64,000 nucleotides of DNA, from positions 744,001-808,000 of the forward strand of contig NZ_CP075371.1 in the NCBI RefSeq assembly GCF_018459925.1, written 5' to 3'. Under the pieces are notes generated by a model. It did no database searches. It had not been told where the DNA came from and was given only the letters and a program-made list of their open reading frames with translations. Shown piece by piece: positions 43,306-51,785 of the stretch; position 1 is the stretch's first letter; each line of letters starts with the position of its first letter. The translations under genes and the position numbers were made by a program. The stretch comes from Nocardioides aquaticus. GTDB taxonomy: Bacteria > Actinomycetota > Actinomycetes > Propionibacteriales > Nocardioidaceae.

Positions 43306-44342
43306 GTGAATCGCAGCAGCACCGCGAAAGAAGCCCGCCCGTCTCTGGTGATCTCCCGCCGCGGCCTCGCCCTCGGTGCCGCCCTCGGCCTCACCGCCTG
43401 CACTACCGGTGGCGACCCGCCGGCTGACGGCCCGAGCCGGCTCATGCCGGCGATGAGGCGTCCGGTCGAGCAGCTGGTCGCGGTGCGCGTGTTCCCGACC
43501 TACCGCACCGCGGTCTACGGCCGGCACGACGCCGTGCTCGGCCGTCTCGGCACCCTCGGGATCAAGCGCATCTCGCACAAGCTCAGCCCGTCCATGGACC
43601 CCGCGACGATCGCGTTCACCCAGCGCGCCTACCGGGAGCACGGCATCAAGTCCTGGTTCACCGTCGGCTCGCCCCGGGTGCCCCTCGGCGCCAGGGAGTG
43701 GGACCAGGTCGAGGGCCTCCTGACCGGCGAGCTGGCCGGGATGGTCGAGCGGTGCTTCGGGTGGAACGAGCCCAACCACGACCGCGGGGAGGACCGCTCA
43801 CCGATCAGTGGCCGCAGCAGACGGCCGCCCACCAGCAGCAGCTGTGGTCGCGGGTGGCGCCGCTCGGCATCAAGATCGGTACCCCCCAGCTGTGGTCGGG
43901 CGACCTGGACACCCACGACGCCGACCTGGCCGTCCTGGCCCCGCTCCTCGAGGGCACCTTCGACCACGTCGGCTGGCACCTCTACCCCCGCGGCGACGTC
44001 GGGGTCGACCTGATCGAGCGGTTCGAGGCGACCTACCGCGACCTGCTCGGCGCGTTCCCGGTCATCTGCACGGAGGCCGGGTACCTGGACGCGGCCGACT
44101 ACTCCGGCGGCGCGGCCAACCTCACGCCCACCCAGAAGGCGGGCTTCCTGCCGGAGCTGGTCGACGCCTACGTCTCCCGGGGGTACGGCATCTCCTACTT
44201 CGAGCTGCTCGACGACCCGGATCCGTCGGCGTCGGAGCGCGAGGCGAGCCTGGGGCTCGTCGAGTGCCCGGAGGTGGACCCGGCGACCTGGGTCGACAAG
44301 CCGGCGTTCGACGAGCTCGCGGCGTACCTCCGGCGCGCCTGA
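43306..44342 (+). CDS. Secreted glycosidase-like TIM-barrel lipoprotein, with an apparent frameshift
   Basis: GTG start with GAGGGAG ahead. Tat-like RR and lipobox (SRRGLALGAALGLTAC). The barrel continues as VRVFPTYRTAVYGRHDAVL, HGIKSWFTVG, GWNEPNHDRG (acid/base Glu), and after the shift WSRVAPLGIKIGTPQLWSGD, ICTEAGYLDAADY (nucleophile Glu) and GYGISYFELLDDPDPS. The two parts are in different frames; adding one G to the G4 run 43786-43789 joins them, and the restored protein then aligns end to end with the protein at 46819. Either a sequencing error or a recent pseudogene. The 3' end overlaps the polymerase gene on the other strand. Confidence 0.8.
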
Positions 44343-45592
44343 GCGACGTCGGCGTCAGGACGGGCGCTGTCGTCGTCCAGCAGCGCACGGCGGTAGGCCA
44401 GCAGGCCAGCGGCGACACCGAGCCCGACCCAAGACACCGGCGGGACCTGCCCGCCACCCGCGGTCATCAACCGGACGAGCGGCAGCACCAGCATGATGGC
44501 AGCCGGCAGCACCCAGACCGGCTCACGGTGCAGCCGGATGGCCAGCGAGACGAAGAGGCCGACCAGCAGGACGAGGACCACGGCGGCGGCGACCGCCCCG
44601 AACACGCCGGCCCGGAGCCAGCTGTCGAGCACGAAGTTGTGCGAGCTGGCGCTGACGGTGTCCACGCCGCCCATCACGGCGTTCGCCCGGATGTTGTCGA
44701 AGGCGAGCTGGTAAAGGCCGTCACGGGCCTGGTAGGAGCTGGTGTCCTGCGTGAACCGCACCCAGAGCACGGAGAGCACGCCGGTGAAGGCCAGCACCGC
44801 GGTGGCCACCGCGCCGACCGCGATCCCGCCCACCAGGCGAGGTGTGAGCCGCATCGCCAGGACCGCGCGGAGCAGTGCCAGGAGGGGCCACACGGCGAAC
44901 GCGATCATCACCGAGCGGGACAGCGACAGCAGGATCAGGGCGGTCGCCAGCACCATCGACCCGAGGTAGAGCCGGTGCGCGACGACCGACCGGAACGGGC
45001 GCACACCGACGCAGGCGGCGGAGACCGTCATCGCGAGGAGGAGGGCGCCGAACACCTCGTGCCGGAGGTTCCCGCTGACCACGTCCTCCTCGAAGCCGAA
45101 CCCGGTGAACGCAGCCCGGTAGAGCTCCTTCTGCAGGATCTCGGGGTCCGCCGCGGCGATGGTCTGGCCGAACACGGCCGCCGCGTTGACACCGTTCAGC
45201 GCCATCGAGACGGTCAGCGCGCCGACCAGGGACACCGAGGCGACCAGCGCCGCCCACCGCAGCCCGGCGACCGCGCCGCCGCTCCGGAGCGCCCGATACA
45301 CGGCGGCACCCACGGCGACCGACACCGCGAGGTAGACCAGCTGCTCGACCGGTGGGCGCAAGCCGAGCCCGTGGTAGCCGTTCGCTCCGAGCCACACGAC
45401 GTTCAGCGCGAAGTTGGCCACCACGAAGGCCCACGCCACGCGGAGCACCGGTTGGAACGCCCGGGAGGAGTGGGTGGCGAGGGTGAAGACCAGGAAGACG
45501 AACAGCGCGAGGAGGTGCAGCCGGATCCCGCGCACGACGACGAACCACTGCAGGGGCAGGACCGCGAGGAGCAGCAGCAGGGGCCACTTCAT
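44195..45592 (-). CDS. O-antigen ligase/polymerase-like membrane protein
   Basis: 465 residues from the ATG at 45592 (AAGGAG ahead). About eleven TM segments and one large loop near residues 300-330 (TQDTSSYQARDGLYQLAFDNIRAN; SSHNFVLDSWLRAGVFG), which match Wzy/O-antigen-ligase proteins. It would polymerise or ligate repeat units outside the membrane. The last roughly 50 residues are antisense to the glycosidase-like gene; one extra C in the run at about 44368 would end the protein earlier (LLDDDSAPS), so the true 3' end is uncertain. Confidence 0.82.
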   Translation of the reverse strand: MKWPLLLLLAVLPLQWFVVVRGIRLHLLALFVFLVFTLATHSSRAFQPVLRVAWAFVVANFALNVVWLGANGYHGLGLRPPVEQLVYLAVSVAVGAAVYRALRSGGAVAGLRWAALVASVSLVGALTVSMALNGVNAAAVFGQTIAAADPEILQKELYRAAFTGFGFEEDVVSGNLRHEVFGALLLAMTVSAACVGVRPFRSVVAHRLYLGSMVLATALILLSLSRSVMIAFAVWPLLALLRAVLAMRLTPRLVGGIAVGAVATAVLAFTGVLSVLWVRFTQDTSSYQARDGLYQLAFDNIRANAVMGGVDTVSASSHNFVLDSWLRAGVFGAVAAAVVLVLLVGLFVSLAIRLHREPVWVLPAAIMLVLPLVRLMTAGGGQVPPVSWVGLGVAAGLLAYRRALLDDDSARPDADVAQARRRYAASSSNAGLSTQVAGSTSGHSTSPRLASRSDADGSGSSSSSK

Positions 45593-45699
45593 GAGGGCGT
45601 GCTCCTTCTTGGCGTCGGACACGGAGAGATGGGGACAGCGTTCCACGGGGACCCCGACGGGGCGAAGTCTTCGGTCCACCTGCCGGTGACCCGGAGCTG

Positions 45700-45724
45700 T
45701 CGCTGGTGAGCTGAGGGTTCTTTC
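45700..45724 (-). promoter_or_regulatory. Shared upstream motif (P4) in front of the polymerase gene
   Basis: On the minus strand GAAAGAAC (45724-45717) is followed by CTCAGCTCACCA, as in P2 and P3 and in the same orientation relative to the gene. A clear -10 box at the usual distance is not seen. Confidence 0.45.
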
Positions 45725-45866
45725 CCTTGACGCTGCCGGCTCCTCTATCATCGCCAACAGTCGCGACGTCGCCTCGGAGGCGGGAGTGTCCAGTTCGCGT
45801 AGGTCCGCACCGGCGGAGCCATAGGCTGCCGACCGGTCGGCATCACCGTCGAAAGTTGGAGCTCAC

Positions 45867-46802
45867 ATGTCTGCTGCCGTCGAGGTGGGCCCGGACCTCG
45901 TCATCGCCGGCGCTGCCCGGTCCGGCACGTCCTTCCTGGCCTCAGTCCTCGGCCAGCACCCTCAGGTCGACCCGTGCGCGGTGAAGGAGCCGAACTACTT
46001 CAGCCGCGAGCACGACCGGGGGCCTGGGTGGTACGACGGCCTGTTCACGCCGCGCCGGCCCGGGAAGATGCGCCTGGACGCGAGCATGTCCTACACCTAC
46101 GCCCACTTCCCGGATGCCCTGGACCACCTGGCCGACGCCGCGCCCGATGCCTTCGTGGTCTACGCCGTACGCCATCCGGTCGCCCGGCTGGTCTCCCACA
46201 TGCAGCTGCACCGGGACTACTTCCGCAACGAGTCGGCGCGCACCCTGGGCGAAGCGCTCCGGAGCACCGACATCTACGCCGGCGCCAGCGACTACGCCCA
46301 CTGGCTGCCGCGCCTGGAGAAGCACTTCGGGCCCGACCGGCTCCTCGTGGTGCCGTTCCCGGTGGTCACGAAGCGGCTCGACGAGCTGCTCCCGGTCCTG
46401 TCGGCTGCCACCGGCCTGGCCACCGAGCCGTTCACCGACGCCGGCGAGACCGCCGGTCGCCACCGCAACCAGGTGGTCGAGGTCAAGAGCTCGGGCATCC
46501 TCGCCGGGCGCCGTCTCGTGCGTCGGTGGGGGCTCTACCCCGCCCTGCGACGGACCCTGGGGCCCGAGCGGCTGCGCAAGGTCCGGGACTGGTCCACCCG
46601 GCCCGTCGAGACCGAGTCGGTGACGACCGCGCTCGCCACGTGTGATGACGAGCAGCATGGCCGGCTCGAGGAGCTCTACGCCTCCGCGCGGCTGGCGGCG
46701 GCCACCAGCCTCCGTGCCCAGGACGTCCGACTCGGGCTGTCCTGGGCTGAGGCGTGGGAGCAGGAGTGTCCTGCGCCCGGTGTTCGCGGGACCGACTGGT
46801 AG
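45867..46802 (+). CDS. Sulfotransferase 1
   Basis: 311 residues. The PAPS 5'-phosphosulfate loop is AGAARSGTSFLASVLGQHP (residues 14-32) and the 3'-phosphate motif is VYAVRHPVARLVSHM, both typical of the sulfotransferase family. It transfers sulfate from PAPS to a hydroxyl, most likely on a carbohydrate given the neighbours. ATG with GGAG eight bases ahead. It converges with the TIM-barrel gene at 46819. Confidence 0.88.
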   Translation: MSAAVEVGPDLVIAGAARSGTSFLASVLGQHPQVDPCAVKEPNYFSREHDRGPGWYDGLFTPRRPGKMRLDASMSYTYAHFPDALDHLADAAPDAFVVYAVRHPVARLVSHMQLHRDYFRNESARTLGEALRSTDIYAGASDYAHWLPRLEKHFGPDRLLVVPFPVVTKRLDELLPVLSAATGLATEPFTDAGETAGRHRNQVVEVKSSGILAGRRLVRRWGLYPALRRTLGPERLRKVRDWSTRPVETESVTTALATCDDEQHGRLEELYASARLAAATSLRAQDVRLGLSWAEAWEQECPAPGVRGTDW

Positions 46803-46818
46803 CCGGCGAGCATCAGGC

Positions 46819-47907
46819 CTAGTTGCCGGCCAGGTGCGCCTTCAGGGAGTGGTAGCCGGCCTTGGGGGTCCAGCTGGCAGGGTTCATGCTCGGGGTGTTG
46901 AACAGCCCGAGGTGCGCCTCGCGGTTCGCGCCGCTGGGATCCGGGTCGTTGAGCAGCTCGAAGTAGGAGATACCGTAGCCGCGCTTGACGTAGGAGTCGA
47001 CCAGCTTGGGCAGGTAGTCGGCCTCCTGGGCCTCGGTGACGTTGATGGCGCCCCCGCGGTAGTTCGGGGCCGTGAAGTAGCCGGCCTCGGTGCACACGAC
47101 GGGGAAGGTGCCCCCCAGGGCCGCACGATAGGTGTCCTCGAACCGGTCCAGCAGGTGCTCGCCGACGGTCCCTCGCGGGTAGAGGTGCCACCCGATGTGG
47201 TCGAAGTTCCCCCGGATGTGCGGAGCCAGCTTGAACAGATCGCGGTCGTGCCGGTCGAAGTCGCCGGACCACAGCTGCGGCGTGCCGACCTTGATTCCGA
47301 GCGGAGCCATCCGCGCCCAGAGCTGTGCCTGGTGGGCTGCGGCCTTGAGGTGCCAGTCGGCGGGCAGCGGGCTGCCGCCGCCGCGGACGTGGTTGGGCTC
47401 GTTCCACCCGTAGACGCGCTCCACCATCCCGGCCAGCGGGCCCTTGAGGACCCTGACCATCTTGTCCCACTCGGCGGGGCTGATCGGAACCCGCGGCTCG
47501 CCGACCGTCAGCCACGACTTGATGCCGTGCTCGAAGTAGGCGCGCTGCGTGAAGGAGATGACCGCCGCGCTCGAGGCGATCGCCGGGGTCAGCTTGTGGC
47601 TCATCCGCTTGATGCCGAGGTCACCCAGACGCTCCAGGACGGCGTCGTGCTGGCCGTAGACCTTGGTCCGGTAGGACGGGAAGACGCGAACGGCGGTCAG
47701 GTTCGTCGCCGGGTTCACCGCCGGACGGGGCCGACGGGGCCTGCGGCGACGCCGGGCCGCCACGGTCCGTGCGCGGAAACGCGTGCCGTTGGCGGCCGTG
47801 GCCGACGAGGCGACGGAGGCGAGACCGATCCCGCCGGCCGCAGTGATCAGTGCGCCTCGGCGGGAGACGACAGGGGTGGGGGGCGTGGTGCCGCTGCTGA
47901 AGGACAT
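46819..47907 (-). CDS. Secreted glycosidase-like TIM-barrel protein
   Basis: 362 residues. N-terminal RR and hydrophobic segment (VSRRGALITAAGGIGLASVASSATA) indicate Tat export, then a very basic linker, then a (beta/alpha)8 barrel. Two Glu at the expected ends of strands 4 and 7 (VYGWNEPNHVRG and PVVCTEAGY) place it in the GH-A clan (GH5/GH39-like). It is a full-length homologue of the frameshifted lipoprotein at 43306. It may trim or remodel the exported polysaccharide; the substrate is unknown. Confidence 0.8.
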   Translation of the reverse strand: MSFSSGTTPPTPVVSRRGALITAAGGIGLASVASSATAANGTRFRARTVAARRRRRPRRPRPAVNPATNLTAVRVFPSYRTKVYGQHDAVLERLGDLGIKRMSHKLTPAIASSAAVISFTQRAYFEHGIKSWLTVGEPRVPISPAEWDKMVRVLKGPLAGMVERVYGWNEPNHVRGGGSPLPADWHLKAAAHQAQLWARMAPLGIKVGTPQLWSGDFDRHDRDLFKLAPHIRGNFDHIGWHLYPRGTVGEHLLDRFEDTYRAALGGTFPVVCTEAGYFTAPNYRGGAINVTEAQEADYLPKLVDSYVKRGYGISYFELLNDPDPSGANREAHLGLFNTPSMNPASWTPKAGYHSLKAHLAGN

Positions 47908-48070
47908 GGGGGGATGTCTTCCGGGGAGAGGGGGCGACGTCGGTGCGACGCCGTCACTCCCTCTATCGGCTCCCTACCCGACCGACTTGAAGGTCCGGCC
48001 CGGGACAATTTCACCCTCGAGACACCGATGACCGCAGAAGCGGCAGTGCCACCGCAGTGGAGAGCCGGGG

Positions 48071-49366
48071 TCAGAGGCGCACGGAGGTCACCCGGTGGTC
48101 GACCTCGACGTAGCGGACCCCTCCAGCGGTCTCCAGCTTCGCCCGTACGGTCGGGACGGCGATCGCGCGACGAGCAGACGAGTCGTAGCAGTCCCTCGCC
48201 CGACGCACGTGAGCGGTGACGGTGCCGTCCCGCTTCGCCGTCAGCGTGGCCCGCAGGTCGCTCGAGCCGCTGACCCTGAACCTGATCGGGGCGGGGGTGT
48301 GGGCCGGACCAGGGTCGGCCAGCGACGTCAGGAGCGTGCGCAGGCTGGCCACGATGGGCTTCGCCCGCCACGGCGGGCCGTCGCCGGTCCTGGTCGCGAA
48401 CAGGCCGAAGTTGGCCTCGGGGTGGTCCTTGGCGCCGGCGTCCGGGTCGTCGAGCATCTCGAAGAACGCGGTCCGGCACCCACGGTCGACGGCCTCCAGC
48501 AGCGCGGACGGGCCGTACGCCGCAGCGACAGACTCCGGCACGGCCCGGGGCCCGCTGCGGCTGGCCACGGCATTGGTGTAGCCGGTCTCCGCGATCCAGA
48601 TCGGCTTGCCGGGCCAGGTCCGGCGCAGCATCGAGAGCCGGTCGTCCATCAGGTGGTCCGGGTAGGACCCGCCCGGGTAGCGGTGGATCGCGCCGACATC
48701 CATGGTCCTCAGCAGTCCGCGGTCGGCCAGGCGCTGGTAGTCGGCCCGGACGGCCGTGTTGTCCTGCAGGGTGGGGCCGACGACGGTCACCCCGGCGAGA
48801 CGCGGGTCGGCCTGGACGGTGTCCCAGATGACGCGCTGGATCCTCAGCGTGTCGGTCTCCCAGTTGGCGACCGGTCCGGTGCCGCGGTCGTAGTTCGGCT
48901 CGTTCAACCCCTTCACCGACGAGCAGACGTCGGCGGCGTTCGCCGCGATGTGACGCAGGGTGCGCCGGATCTTCTCCGAGGAGGTGCCCCGGCCCTGGAC
49001 CACCACCATGTCCCACGTCAGCCCCAGGCGGCGGGCCTCGGCCACGACCTCGAGGGTCCGGGGCAGACCGGGGGCGTAGAGACCACGGAACGACGTGGCG
49101 CCCATGTCTGCGATCGCTCCCATCCACTGCTTGTAGAAGCGGTAGCCGGATCTCAAGAAGTTCGGTCGCGCGTTGACACCGAAGGCTCCCACCACGGCGG
49201 CCGACGACATCGGGCGCACCAGGGGCAGAGCGGCGGCGGCGGGGCCGGGCGCCGCAAGGACACCGGCGCCGGCTGCGGCTCCGAGCAGGGCGATCCTTCG
49301 GGAGGCGTACGGCGAGCGCGCCGAGCCGTTGGCGTCGGTCACGGCGGAGTCTCGGTGCGTGGACAT
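48071..49366 (-). CDS. Secreted glycosidase-like TIM-barrel protein with C-terminal beta domain
   Basis: 431 residues. Tat-like signal (YASRRIALLGAAAGAGVLAAP) and a GH-A barrel with acid/base Glu in VKGLNEPNYDRG and nucleophile Glu in IWIAETGYTN; HRYPGG and FFEMLDDPDAGAKD also match the two other glycosidase-like proteins. The last 100 residues form a separate beta domain (IRFRVSGSSDLRATLTAK). No ribosome binding site is seen before the ATG, so a leaderless or weak start is possible. Confidence 0.8.
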   Translation of the reverse strand: MSTHRDSAVTDANGSARSPYASRRIALLGAAAGAGVLAAPGPAAAALPLVRPMSSAAVVGAFGVNARPNFLRSGYRFYKQWMGAIADMGATSFRGLYAPGLPRTLEVVAEARRLGLTWDMVVVQGRGTSSEKIRRTLRHIAANAADVCSSVKGLNEPNYDRGTGPVANWETDTLRIQRVIWDTVQADPRLAGVTVVGPTLQDNTAVRADYQRLADRGLLRTMDVGAIHRYPGGSYPDHLMDDRLSMLRRTWPGKPIWIAETGYTNAVASRSGPRAVPESVAAAYGPSALLEAVDRGCRTAFFEMLDDPDAGAKDHPEANFGLFATRTGDGPPWRAKPIVASLRTLLTSLADPGPAHTPAPIRFRVSGSSDLRATLTAKRDGTVTAHVRRARDCYDSSARRAIAVPTVRAKLETAGGVRYVEVDHRVTSVRL

Positions 49367-49488
49367 TGGCAGACGTTAACCCGGACACGGGGTCGCGGCG
49401 CAAAACCCGGGACGTCGTCTTTTCCCGTTCGCCTGCGGCGCAGGGGGCCGACCGGCTACCATCCGGGCCCAATGATGGAGGAATGTCG

Positions 49489-50717
49489 GTGCGCGCGATG
49501 AGGCGGAGGGCGTCCACCGGCACGGGCCCGGCCACGGTGCGGTCGGCGGCCGAGGCCCTGTGGCCGGCATCCGGTGCGATCTCGCTGGCACGCCGCCCAC
49601 GGGGGGCGCCCGGCGGGAGTGCGGCCGGCGGGGGTGGGTACACGACGTACGCGGTGGTGCCGTCGCTGCGTCGCCCGCGCTACCTGGTGCCTCGGGCGCC
49701 GGAGGTCGCGGTGGCGCTGCGGCCCGCCCAGGGCGGGTTCCGGGGGCTGCCCATGCTGACCCTGTCCTACCTGCAGCGCTGGACGCTGCTCCACCGGCTC
49801 AGCGCACGCCACCTGCATGTCATGGCCGCCCCGGAGCCGGGCGGGATCGAGGACCTGCTCGGTGCGGTCGTCGGCGATGTCGCGCACGTCGTGGTCCGGC
49901 TCGGGCAGCCCCGACCCAACCGGACCCTGGTGGTGTGGGCGTTCGCCGCCGACGGCACACCGCTGGCGATCGCCAAGGTCGGCCGGGGTGAGGTCGCCCA
50001 GGCGGTGATGGAGACCGAGTACGCGGTCCTCGCCCAGGAGCCCGTCCAGCACGTCCCGGGTCTGGTGGCGCCGCGCGCACTGGCCTACGTGCGGTGGCAC
50101 GGCAGTGACGTGCTGGTGATCTCCGCCCTGGTGAGCGCGACCGGGGGTCCCAGTCACGAGCCGCCGGTGCCGCAGATGCGCGCCCTGGCCGCCTCGCGCG
50201 GCGTGATCGCGCAGCCGCTGCGTGACACCGCCTTCGTCGACCGGCTGGGGCGCGAGATCGACGCGCTCGTCTCCCAGGCCGACCGGACGTGGTTGGCCGA
50301 CGGGCTCGCCGCGCTGCTGCGCGACCACGGCGACACGGTGGTCCGCACGGGGGCCTGGCACGGCGACTGGGTCTCGTGGAACCAGCTGGTGGCCGGCGAG
50401 CGGGTGCTGCTCTGGGACTGGGAGCACCACGCGTCCTCCGCGCTGGCCGGCTTCGACCACGTCCACTTCCTGGCCCAGGAGCAGCGCAGCCGCGGCACCG
50501 ACATCCGCAACGAGGACCTGTGGCTGGGCGACGCCCATGCAGTGCTTGCCGACGCCTGGGACCTGGACGGCGACCAGCGGAGCGCCGTGCTGCGCGGCTA
50601 CCTGCTCGAGGTCAACCTGCGGTTCGTCCGCGACCGTCAGCTCGACGATGCACCGCCCGCGCGGGCTGGCTGGGCCCGGGAGCTGGTCGAGCGGCTGACA
50701 GGTCCCCCCAGCGCTGA
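49489..50717 (+). CDS. Aminoglycoside-phosphotransferase-fold kinase, probable frameshift at the 3' end
   Basis: GTG at 49489 with GGAGG eight bases ahead. About 409 residues. The catalytic loop is WHGDWVSWNQLV (Asp293) and the metal Asp is in VLLWDWEHHASSALAGFDHVHF, as in APH/choline-kinase folds; VVWAFAADGTPLAIAKVG supplies the ATP-site Lys. As read, the frame has no stop until 51645, running across the next sulfotransferase. One more C in the run 50704-50709 gives a stop at 50715-50717, a normal length with no overlap. The phosphate acceptor is unknown; a sugar or lipid of the polysaccharide pathway is possible. Confidence 0.75.
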
Positions 50718-50824
50718 GCCGGCGTCGACCGGTCTGCTCCGTTTCCCCCGCTCCGGGTCCCGGTCTGTCAGGATCCGTCCATGGCCAGAGGTGCACGCGC
50801 GCAGAGCAGTGTCAGAGACGCCGG

Positions 50825-51760
50825 ATGAGTCGACCCACCGGGCGGGGGATCGGCGGCGTACGCCGGTCACCGGCCGCCGCCCGAGCCCGGGCGCTGCTGC
50901 CCGACCCCGTGGTGAGCGGGATCCGATCGGCGGTGCGGAGCTACGGCTCGGCGACCGCCTCGCGGCGGCCGGCGCCGGAGTTCCTGGTGATCGGGGCGAA
51001 GAAGGGCGGCACCACCTCGGTCATCAACTGGCTGCTGCGCCACCCCCAGGTGATGGGGATGATCCCGAGGGCGCAGAGCGCCAAGAGCCCGCACTACTTC
51101 GACATCAACTACTGGCGTGGGCAGTCGTGGTACCTCTCCCACTTCCCGACCTACGCCGCCCGCTCCCGGCGGGCCGGCAAGGTGGGTCTGCCGCAGCAGA
51201 CCGGGGAGAGCTCGCCCTACTACCTCTTCCACCCCTACGCCGCCGAGCGGATCAGGGCCACGACTCCCGACGCGCGGCTGATCGCGATCCTGCGCGAGCC
51301 GGTGTCACGGGCCTACTCGAACTACTGGGATCGTGTCGCCACCGGCAACGAGACGCTGTCGAGCTTCGAGGAGGCGGTGGCCGCGGAGCCGGCGCGTCTG
51401 GCCCGACCCGAGAGTGCTCTGGCCGACCCGCGGGCCTACGACTTCGACCACGACCACCACGCCTACCTGCGCCGCGGGGAGTACGCCCCGCAGCTGCGCC
51501 GCTACTTCGAGGCCTTCCCTCGCGAGCAGCTGCTGGTGCTGACCTTCGACGAGCTGCGCACCGACGCGGAGGGGGTGTTCCAGCAGGTGCAGCAGCACCT
51601 CGGGCTCGAGGACCACGCGCTCGACCAGAGCCTCGAGGCGTTTAACGTGCGGACCGACTACCCGAAGATCGACCCGCGCACCCGGGACCGTCTGCGCGAC
51701 CACTTCGCCCCGCATAACGCCGAGCTCGAGCAGCTGCTGGGCCGTCCGTTGGGCTGGTGA
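50825..51760 (+). CDS. Sulfotransferase 2
   Basis: 311 residues. PAPS loop IGAKKGGTTSVINWLLRHP (about residues 57-75, with KKGGTT as in heparan sulfate N-deacetylase/sulfotransferase-like enzymes) and 3'-phosphate motif AILREPVSRAYSNYWDR. The middle section KSPHYFDINYWRG and the C-terminal RDRLRDHFAPHNAELEQLLG are typical of carbohydrate sulfotransferases. It converges with the Wzz/BY-kinase gene, 25 bases apart. Confidence 0.9.
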   Translation: MSRPTGRGIGGVRRSPAAARARALLPDPVVSGIRSAVRSYGSATASRRPAPEFLVIGAKKGGTTSVINWLLRHPQVMGMIPRAQSAKSPHYFDINYWRGQSWYLSHFPTYAARSRRAGKVGLPQQTGESSPYYLFHPYAAERIRATTPDARLIAILREPVSRAYSNYWDRVATGNETLSSFEEAVAAEPARLARPESALADPRAYDFDHDHHAYLRRGEYAPQLRRYFEAFPREQLLVLTFDELRTDAEGVFQQVQQHLGLEDHALDQSLEAFNVRTDYPKIDPRTRDRLRDHFAPHNAELEQLLGRPLGW

Positions 51761-51785
51761 GCCACCCGCCCGCCGCAGGCGCGCG

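Noticed and set aside
49366..51645. 759-codon fusion of the kinase-fold protein with a long Arg-rich tail
   Set aside because: The tail after about 50710 is out of frame with the real sulfotransferase at 50825 and has no features. A one-base error in the C run explains it better.
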